Assembly: GCF_000190755.2 (NCBI RefSeq)
Contig: NZ_JH109152.1
Location: 1,719,774 to 1,783,773, forward strand
DNA: 64,000 nucleotides
Source: Methylobacter tundripaludum SV96
GTDB taxonomy: Bacteria > Pseudomonadota > Gammaproteobacteria > Methylococcales > Methylomonadaceae
Reading direction: 5' to 3'
The notes under the pieces are model-generated. The model did not search any database, was not told where the DNA came from, and saw only the letters and a list, made by a program, of their open reading frames with translations. This document shows, in pieces, positions 58,301-64,000 of the stretch (position 1 is its first letter; each line of letters begins with the position of its first letter). The position numbers and the translations under genes were made by a program.

Positions 58301-60110
58301 GCGCGTAATCCAGCAAAGCAAGTTGCTCATCGCTTGCTTTACGCTCGGTGATGTCGATCATCAGCCCATGCCACTCGGTACTGCCATCCGGCTGCCGTTG
58401 CGGTGTAGAACGGATTTCTATCCAGCGCAAGCCCTTGTGGGGGTGAAGAATTCGGATTTCGATACGGTACGGCGACAGCTTCCGCCCTGACTTTTCCAGT
58501 TGAGCAATCACGCGCGGCAAGTCCTCAGGGTGGTAGCGCGCACGTAGCACTTCTGCGTCGTCACGAATATCTTCGGGGCTCAACCCGAACAGCGCTTCGA
58601 TGCCTGCGCTGGCAAACGGGAAGCTGGCGTGTCCATCCAGGCTCAGGCGAATAGTGTAGATGAAGCCAGGCACACTGTCTGCCAGACAGGAAAGTTGTTC
58701 TTCGAGTTGCGCGCGTTTGAGCAGATTCAATTCATACTGCTTGCGCTCGGTAATATCCCTGATGATACCGACCAGAACAGGTTGTCCGTTATTATCCAAA
58801 AAACAGCTTTTCGTGGTAGAAATCGTCCTCTTTACGCCCTGTCCATCGGTAATTTCGTTTTCACTGCCGTTTTCCAGCCCGCTGTCGAACACCGCATCGT
58901 CACCCTCCTGTAATGCGCGCGCCTCGTGCTCCGGGAAATAATCCGAATCGGATTTGCCCAGCAGTTCGGCGCGGGAATGACCGATAAGCTCGCAACACGC
59001 TTGGTTAAGCAAAAGCCAGCGATGTTCCCTGTCCTTGACAAACACCGGGTCGGCAATGGCGTCGATGACCCTGACCAGGAACTGCCGCGACTCAAATATC
59101 GCCTGCTCCGACTGTCGACGCTCCAGTTCCGCCGCAGCGCTGGTCGCCACCAGTTGCAGCATTGATGTGACGGCAAGCTCATTGCACATCGGCTTGCCGT
59201 CCATCACCGCAATCAGGCCGATGACCTTGCCGGTGGAATCACAAAGCGGAAGGCCGATATAGCTTTCGACCTGCATATCCGCCAGCAGAGTATCTTCGGG
59301 AAACTGCTGTTGCACATCCCCCGGATAACAGCACAGCCCACCCGCCATAACATTCTCGCAAGGCGTGTGTTCGAGACTGTATCGCAGGTTAGGGAGCACT
59401 TCGCCCTTGGCGTAGATGGCAACCGTTTCGGCGTGGCTCGGCTCTGCGGACAGTTTGTCGATAATCACATAATCCACCTCCAGCAACCGCCCCAAATACC
59501 GGGACAGCGAGGTCAGGAACGTCTCGCCGCCTTCCATCCAGCCGCGCTGAGCGATGAATTTAAGCATATTCTCGACCCGCTTGCGTTCCTCGATTTCCTC
59601 GCGCAGCAAGCGGTTGCCGATACTCAGCTCAGCGGTGCGCTGGGCAACTTTCTGCTCCAGCTCCTCCTGATGCCTTTGCAATTGCTCATTCTGCAGTTGC
59701 AGTTGCCGCTGCATAGCTCTCAAGTTCAAATGCGCACCGACCCGCGCAATGACTTCGTCAATCTGCATGGGCTTGCTAAGGTAATCGACGCCGCCCACCT
59801 TGAATCCGGTGATTTTATGGTCGCTATCTCCCAGAGCAGTCATAAAAATTACCGGTATATCGGCTGTGTCGGCATCACCCTTTAAACGTCGGCAAACTTC
59901 GAAGCCGTCCAACCCCGGCATCAGCACATCCAGCAGAATCAGGTCCGGTTTTACGAAAGCGGCGCGTTTCAGCCCTTCTGTACCGTCCTGGGCTATCAGT
60001 AAGCGGTAGCCCCGATTTTCCAGGCTTTCCACCACCACGCCCAGATTGACCGGCGTGTCATCGACAATCAAAATGGTGGGCATATCGGCTGTGGCTGTTG
60101 CGCTGTTCAT
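55392..60110 (-). CDS. REC-GAF-PAS-GAF-GGDEF-EAL signalling protein
   Basis: The 1572-residue soluble protein has, in order: REC (about 10-130, acceptor Asp in DLILLDVLMPGLDG), a coiled coil (about 130-180), GAF (190-345), five PAS/PAC units (350-990, each ending DITERKQ or similar), a second GAF (1000-1150), GGDEF (1160-1325) and EAL (1335-1572). The cyclase site is intact (VARLGGDEFVVILPK), with an inhibitory RESD exactly five residues before GGDEF. The EAL site is also complete (EALLRWHHPE, VVEITEGLLL, DDFGTGYSAMAYL, IAEGVETEG). It may make or degrade c-di-GMP when phosphorylated. The hybrid kinase at 60.3 kb on the same strand is the likely partner. Confidence 0.95.
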   Translation of the reverse strand: MNSATATADMPTILIVDDTPVNLGVVVESLENRGYRLLIAQDGTEGLKRAAFVKPDLILLDVLMPGLDGFEVCRRLKGDADTADIPVIFMTALGDSDHKITGFKVGGVDYLSKPMQIDEVIARVGAHLNLRAMQRQLQLQNEQLQRHQEELEQKVAQRTAELSIGNRLLREEIEERKRVENMLKFIAQRGWMEGGETFLTSLSRYLGRLLEVDYVIIDKLSAEPSHAETVAIYAKGEVLPNLRYSLEHTPCENVMAGGLCCYPGDVQQQFPEDTLLADMQVESYIGLPLCDSTGKVIGLIAVMDGKPMCNELAVTSMLQLVATSAAAELERRQSEQAIFESRQFLVRVIDAIADPVFVKDREHRWLLLNQACCELIGHSRAELLGKSDSDYFPEHEARALQEGDDAVFDSGLENGSENEITDGQGVKRTISTTKSCFLDNNGQPVLVGIIRDITERKQYELNLLKRAQLEEQLSCLADSVPGFIYTIRLSLDGHASFPFASAGIEALFGLSPEDIRDDAEVLRARYHPEDLPRVIAQLEKSGRKLSPYRIEIRILHPHKGLRWIEIRSTPQRQPDGSTEWHGLMIDITERKASDEQLALLDYALDHVGEAVYLTDEDSRILQVNEEASRMLGYTRAELLEMRIVDIDLDLGPERWRQHWGELISGMSTITLETRHQTKEGGIILLEVNANPIVYQGRYYNFALVRDITERKQMETELRQRELEFRVLVENSPDPIFRYDRDCRRIYANPAVEKLVGCPASQLINRMPSDASVVSAYEGEKLVQAIRQVLETGLTAESEVEFIADDGQRHYFHNRYAPEFGPQGEVAGVISIARDITERKQAENLRHQRERELRTLVENLPTMVVRYDRNFQRIYVNPAYSQIIGRTEAEMFGSPLKKSWRATNISAESYQAILSGVMRSGKKAEVSLEWTDGDGRLISHVMKIVPECDADGKIDSVLALGFDLSDRRQQQVVEANRQRVFEKMAHGDNINGILEQVALYVESSKSGRYCAILLLDEEQKHLQTVAAPSFPASYKAKLNPQMLDEESGNCHGWVASALSGERIIVADMTKHPCWSLCQSFIREIGAVACWSEPIFSSSNQLLGVVTLYLNQSGVPDEADLSLLLQAGHLSSIAIERKRIEQQMYRQASYDQLTGLPNRRLFGNRLREEIVKAERGAYSLAVLFIDLDRFKEVNDTLGHDAGDDLLVEAAQRIRLCVRESDTVARLGGDEFVVILPKVDEIVPQDRVAQCIVDAMVRPFLLGEQNAYVSASIGIAGYPQDADNAEVLIGCADQAMYVAKSMGRNCFSFFTHGMLEQARHRLELVNDLRGALDAGQLEVYYQPIIEVVSGKAVKAEALLRWHHPELGMVPPDRFIPIAEETDLIQEIGAWVFREAADTAKRWHGLSEEDGVGQISVNMSPRQFTKDSGVQTFIDYLQEAAIDPSYLVVEITEGLLLDDCSAVTEKLELLRAAGIQLSLDDFGTGYSAMAYLKKFNIDYLKIDRSFVRDLETDPGDRAIAEAIVVMAHRLGLKVIAEGVETEGQRALLMAVGCEYVQGYLYAKPMPVEAFLAYVAG

Positions 60111-60181
60111 GATTCACTCCCGATCCAAAGTTTGTAACTATTCAGCCGCATATCAACATAGATTAAACAGATTGTTTTTAC

Positions 60182-60315
60182 CTCGTTCCCACGCGCTGCG
60201 TGGGAATGCGGTGCTGGACGCGCTGCGTCCCGTATACGCAATACCTTGGCCGTTGGTCGTGACTCGCGGCGCAGCGCGCCGATACTGCATTCCCACGCAG
60301 CGCGTGGGAACGAGA
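60182..60315. repeat. GTTCCCACGC-type hairpin repeat between the two large sensor genes
   Basis: CTCGTTCCCACGCG, arms TTCCCACGC / GCGTGGGAA around GCT, then GGACGC / GCGTCC around GCT, and at the right end the inverted TTCCCACGC / GCGTGGGAA around AGC (near 60290). The left half is nearly identical to 7440-7500. The outer CTCGTTCCC...GGGAACGAG makes the block an inverted repeat of about 134 bp. It fills the gap between the kinase stop and the next gene start. Confidence 0.85.
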
Positions 60316-60329
60316 AATATTTCAATTTA

Positions 60330-63300
60330 TCAGTGTTCATCTGTAAAACCCGGGGCTGAATAATTACAATTCCTGTCGATATATCGTTCCACCAAATCCA
60401 GAACGGCTTTGGATTGGTAGCCTTTAGCCAAACTGCGTAACTGCTCGGCAAACGGGCGATAGCTTGCATCAAGTTCATCCAGATAATCGGCCTGGATGAT
60501 AATATCCCGCATACTGCCTTCCGCTGCCAGTTGACGCAAAACCCTCATTTCCTCCAGCGGCGGCGCATCCAGCCAGTCGTCAGGCTTATGTTTCGGTGAT
60601 GGTTCGGTTTTAGGCAACGCATAAACCCAGTCGAGCTTTAAAAGCCCGGCGATTTGCCCCATTAGCCTTTTTATCTCGATAGGCTTGGTCAAAAAGACGT
60701 TAACCCCGGCTGCCATGGCTTCCGCAACATCTATGCCGGAAGCGCCGGCCGAAACAGCGACAATCGGCGTTTGCCCGAACCCCGGCATTTGTCGAAGACG
60801 ACGAGCGGTTTCCAGACCGCCCATTTCCGGCATGACCATATCCAGCAGAATCAGATCCGGCTTCCGGGTTTCGACGCTGTCCAGACACACCCTGCCGTTG
60901 GCTGCCTCGTCGGTTTCGAAACCTAAGCGACAGAGCATATCAATCAACAACGCCCTGTTTACCTCGGCATCGTCCACCACCAGCACCCGCTGACGCGGCC
61001 CCAAATACCCCGTGATATGTTGTTCGACCCGCATAATATCCCCATTGACATCAACAACCGGGGCGTCAAGATCGAACCAAAAGGTGCTGCCCTCGCCAAC
61101 CCGACTGCTGACGAAAATTTCACTGCCCATCAGCCTGACCAGCTCACGGCTGATCACCAATCCCAGGCCGGTGCCGCCGCCGCTGTACTGTATGTCAGCC
61201 GCCTGCTCGAAAGGCTTGAAAATGCTTTCCAGTTGCCCTGCCTCGATACCGATACCGCTATCCTGTATTTCAAAACGCAAACGGCCCAATTCGACAGGCG
61301 CTCCCTCTGAAAAGGGCTTTTTCAACACCGTCACCCGCAGGCTGATTTGGCCTTGTTCACTGTATTTAACGGCATTGGACAACAGATTGAGCAGCACCTG
61401 TTTTAGCCGCATATCATCGGCGCGTATCCCCTCAGGCACAGCCGCTGCAATGTCGCAGATAAAAGCCAGCTGCTTTTGTTCGGCCTTGACGCTGACGATG
61501 TCGGCGAGATTGTGCAGGAAGCTCGGCAGATGAATGTCGCTCAAGCTCAGCTCCTGCTTGCCCGCCTCAATTTTGGCAAAATCCAGAATATCGTTGATCA
61601 GGCTCAGTAAATGTTCGCCGCTTTGCTGCATAACGTTCACCATCACATGTTGGCGCTCGTTCAGCCTGTTTTCTCCCAGCAATATCTGAGAGTAACCCAA
61701 AATGCCGTTCAATGGCGTACGCAGTTCGTGGCTCATCCGCGCCATAAATTCGCTACGCAGTCTCGCCAACCTTTCGGCCTCGACTAAAGCTGCTTCCCGC
61801 GCCGCCTCCACTGCCTTACGCTCGCTGATGTCGCGGGAGACGCCCACCGTTCCCAGTACGCGGCCATCCTCATCCACCACGGGAGCCTTGAAGGTTTCAA
61901 CCCAAATAGCGCCGTCGCGCGCATCGACAAAAGGTTCTTCCACGGCCTTGCGCTGACCGGTCGCCATCACCTCCGCGTCGTCGGCGCGGTAGGTCTCGGC
62001 ATGTTCGCGCGGCCAGACATCCAGGTCGGACTTGCCGACCAACTCGTCCACGTTATGGGAGCAAGCAGCTGCCAAGGCCTGATTGACGACCAGAAATCGG
62101 CTGTCCGTATCTTTAAGCCAGGCAAACATCGGCAGCGTATCGATCATTGTCCTCAAATAGCGCGTCTGCTGGCGTAGCTCTTCGGTACGTTCCAACACCC
62201 GCAGCTCAAGGCTGGCATTGAGGGCGCAAAGTTCCTGCTCGCGGTTGGCCAGCGCTTCCTCCATGCGTTTGCGTTCGGTAATATCCCTGAAGATCGCGAT
62301 CAAGCGGACAGGATCGGTATCCGGCACAACAGCGACGGAAGTCTCGTATTCGCGCCGTTCGCCGTTACCGGCAACCAAGCCCAGCTCATAATTGTTGGGC
62401 GCCGCTTCACCCTTCATCCGGCTGACATGGTAGCCTATCACCCGCGCCCGGTCGTCAGGATGAACGAAATCGATGAACGAGGGATACCCATCAATGTCTT
62501 CGTCGGTAAAACCGAACTTCCGTGCCAATAGCTGATTGCCGAAATGGATCATGCGGCCATTCTCGATCACTATCAGTTGCATGCCGACATCGCATACAGC
62601 ATTTATTATTGTTTTCTGGAAATCGGCCTGGCTAAGCAGTTCGGTCTCCATGCGCTTGCGCTCGCTGATGTCTTTGCCGACAGTGATTACTCGGACAGGA
62701 TCGGTGCCCGGTACGATAGCAACGGAAGTTTCGTATTCGCGCCGCTCGCCGTTGCGTGTGACCAAGCCCAGTTCATAGCTGGCGGAAACCGCTTCGCCAG
62801 CCATCCTGCGAACGTGGTAATCAATTATCCGATCCCGGTCGTCGGGATGGATAATGTCGGCGAGTGCAGGGTGAGTGTCGATGTCTTCATCGGTAAACCC
62901 AAACTCGTAGGCCAGCTTGCGATTGCCGACATGGATAATGCGGCCCTCTTCGATCATCATCACCTGCATACCGGCATCGGCTACGGCGTTCAGAATGGTT
63001 TGCTGGAAATCCGTCTGGCTAATCAGTTCGGCCTCCATGCGCTTGCGCTCGGTGATGTCCTGCACGGTGCCCAGCGAGTTCAGAGGCTTGCCGTCGTCGG
63101 CATAAGCGGTTTCGCAGCGTTCGAGGACATATTTGACCCGCCCGTCCGCCATCAGCAGACGGTGCTCGATTTCGTAAGGCTCCCGACTTTTCAGCGACTC
63201 GGTATAGGCGCGCTCTACCGCCGCACGGTCATAGGGATGAACGGCATTGAGAAAGGCCTCATAGGTTGCGCCGAACTGCTCCGGGTCAACCTCGAAGATG

Positions 63301-64000
63301 CGGAAAATCTCATCCGACCAACTGAGGACATTATCCACATGATCCATCTCCCAACTTCCGACATGAGCGATGCGCTGAGCCTCGGTCAGAATTTGCCGGT
63401 TTTTGCGCAAGGCGTCTTCCATTTGCTTGCGCTCGCTGATGTCGCGGGCCAAGGCCAAATTGTAGCCCTGCCCGTCGAATTCGAAGTAATTGGCGTTGAT
63501 CTCTACAGGAAAGATACGGCCGTCTTTTGTCCTGTGGCGGCTCTCAAAGGTCAGCGAACCGTTTGCCTTAAGGTCGCGCCAATGGTCGGGCCAATGGTCC
63601 TGCTGATAGACGGGATCGATATTAGGAACGCCTAAACCGAGCATTTCATCGTAACTGTATCCCAGAGTAGTGCAGGCTTCTTTATTGACATAATAAAAAT
63701 GCGCATCTTCGCCTGTCAGCAAGACCGTATCTTTGACATGGTCGAGAGCATAGTTCAACAGGGCGAGCTGCTTTTCGATGGCCTTACGCTCGGTAATATC
63801 CAGCGAGGTGCCGATGAAACGCACCGGTTTTCCCTGCGCGTCGTATTGCGGCTCGCCCCGCTCCAGAACATGTTTAACCCGTCCATCCGGGAACAGCAGG
63901 CGGTGCTCGACCTCGTAGAGCGAGCGGTTAATAACGGCTTCGTTGTAGGCCTGCGATACTCGATCCCTATCCTCCGGGTGCACCGTTTCGAGGAACGCCA
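60330..64000 (-). CDS. Multi-PAS hybrid histidine kinase (N-terminus outside window)
   Basis: The frame is open to the right edge, where it reads FLETVHPEDRDRVSQAYNEA, the end of a PAS unit; the gene therefore starts outside. At least six PAS/PAC units are visible, each ending DITERK or DISERK, then HisKA (FMARMSHELRTPLNGILGYS, near 61.73 kb), HATPase (LKQVLLNLLSNAVKYSE; GGGTGLGLVISREL), REC (acceptor in DLILLDMVMPEMGGLE) and a 65-residue tail (MRDIIIQADYLDELDASYRP; LAKGYQSKAVLDLVE) shared with the kinase at 14.2 kb. No membrane helix is seen in the visible part. It probably signals to the REC of the next gene, 220 bases downstream. Confidence 0.93.
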   Translation of the reverse strand, partial: AFLETVHPEDRDRVSQAYNEAVINRSLYEVEHRLLFPDGRVKHVLERGEPQYDAQGKPVRFIGTSLDITERKAIEKQLALLNYALDHVKDTVLLTGEDAHFYYVNKEACTTLGYSYDEMLGLGVPNIDPVYQQDHWPDHWRDLKANGSLTFESRHRTKDGRIFPVEINANYFEFDGQGYNLALARDISERKQMEDALRKNRQILTEAQRIAHVGSWEMDHVDNVLSWSDEIFRIFEVDPEQFGATYEAFLNAVHPYDRAAVERAYTESLKSREPYEIEHRLLMADGRVKYVLERCETAYADDGKPLNSLGTVQDITERKRMEAELISQTDFQQTILNAVADAGMQVMMIEEGRIIHVGNRKLAYEFGFTDEDIDTHPALADIIHPDDRDRIIDYHVRRMAGEAVSASYELGLVTRNGERREYETSVAIVPGTDPVRVITVGKDISERKRMETELLSQADFQKTIINAVCDVGMQLIVIENGRMIHFGNQLLARKFGFTDEDIDGYPSFIDFVHPDDRARVIGYHVSRMKGEAAPNNYELGLVAGNGERREYETSVAVVPDTDPVRLIAIFRDITERKRMEEALANREQELCALNASLELRVLERTEELRQQTRYLRTMIDTLPMFAWLKDTDSRFLVVNQALAAACSHNVDELVGKSDLDVWPREHAETYRADDAEVMATGQRKAVEEPFVDARDGAIWVETFKAPVVDEDGRVLGTVGVSRDISERKAVEAAREAALVEAERLARLRSEFMARMSHELRTPLNGILGYSQILLGENRLNERQHVMVNVMQQSGEHLLSLINDILDFAKIEAGKQELSLSDIHLPSFLHNLADIVSVKAEQKQLAFICDIAAAVPEGIRADDMRLKQVLLNLLSNAVKYSEQGQISLRVTVLKKPFSEGAPVELGRLRFEIQDSGIGIEAGQLESIFKPFEQAADIQYSGGGTGLGLVISRELVRLMGSEIFVSSRVGEGSTFWFDLDAPVVDVNGDIMRVEQHITGYLGPRQRVLVVDDAEVNRALLIDMLCRLGFETDEAANGRVCLDSVETRKPDLILLDMVMPEMGGLETARRLRQMPGFGQTPIVAVSAGASGIDVAEAMAAGVNVFLTKPIEIKRLMGQIAGLLKLDWVYALPKTEPSPKHKPDDWLDAPPLEEMRVLRQLAAEGSMRDIIIQADYLDELDASYRPFAEQLRSLAKGYQSKAVLDLVERYIDRNCNYSAPGFTDEH

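Noticed and set aside
60107-60478. 123-codon frame across the repeat and the kinase end
   Set aside because: It translates the GTTCCCACGC repeat and an off-frame piece of the kinase gene.
62544-63635. 363-codon plus-strand frame
   Set aside because: Antisense shadow of the repeated PAS units of the hybrid kinase; its internal similarity mirrors the PAS repeats.

Overview
The window looks like a chromosomal segment of a gammaproteobacterium, most probably a type I methanotroph (Methylobacter/Methylomonas-like). This is an inference from the housekeeping gene order (hisBHAFIE-tatABC, rplU-rpmA-obgE-proB, murJ opposite rpsT), the copper-handling locus, very large PAS-rich sensors and the dense small repeats. 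No methane-oxidation gene, rRNA, tRNA or CRISPR array is present.

Layout. 1-7.8 kb is a degraded region: an IS1182-type element runs in from the left edge and ends inside a di-haem cytochrome c peroxidase gene, an IS630 copy (1626-2743, flanked by TA) abuts a truncated RND efflux pump, the pump's adaptor gene carries repeat DNA in its leader, and a 372-bp element with 16-bp perfect terminal inverted repeats (5826-6197) precedes a LuxR-type regulator. 7.8-10.5 kb is ordinary (yajQ, cca, a TauE/SafE permease). 10.5-11.0 kb holds two gene relics. 11.1-16.8 kb is a TonB receptor / YfiR / hybrid histidine kinase operon. 16.8-17.5 kb holds a dead REP-associated transposase (RAYT) and a repeat array. 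17.6-22.1 kb is a copper locus (OprC-like receptor, HMA-TauE permease, His/Met-rich periplasmic protein), bracketed by a 194-bp direct repeat of the kinase tail. 22.8-27.4 kb: rdgC, bcp, VOC protein, SemiSWEET, DUF1289, FapA. 28.0-33.0 kb: the his and tat operons. 33.4-44.8 kb: csp, TM2, usp, ABC-F, MAPEG, YcxB, NADH dehydrogenase, RNase T2, a phosphoesterase, yggS. 44.9-55.2 kb: pilT, purC, a PIN/AbrB toxin-antitoxin pair, Mrr, murJ, rpsT, proB, obgE, rpmA, rplU, ispB. 55.4-64.0 kb: a REC-GAF-PAS-GGDEF-EAL protein and a multi-PAS hybrid kinase that runs off the right edge.

The most unusual signal is a set of dispersed noncoding arrays at 5.9-6.1, 17.35-17.48 and 23.77-23.90 kb. They are hairpins whose stems differ between copies by compensating changes while the four-base loop stays NGGA on one strand, often with a one-base bulge at the same place. 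Several are preceded by GTAG, the tetranucleotide of REP elements, and one array lies beside the RAYT relic, so a REP family is the leading reading. Some hairpins also match the CsrA/RsmA binding consensus (ACARGGAUGU in a loop), so an RNA-level role deserves testing. Weaker hairpins with GGA in the loop occur at 5.38-5.45 and 7.61-7.67 kb.

Signalling by c-di-GMP recurs: YajQ, YfiR, and a GGDEF-EAL protein with intact I-site and EAL motifs next to a large hybrid kinase.
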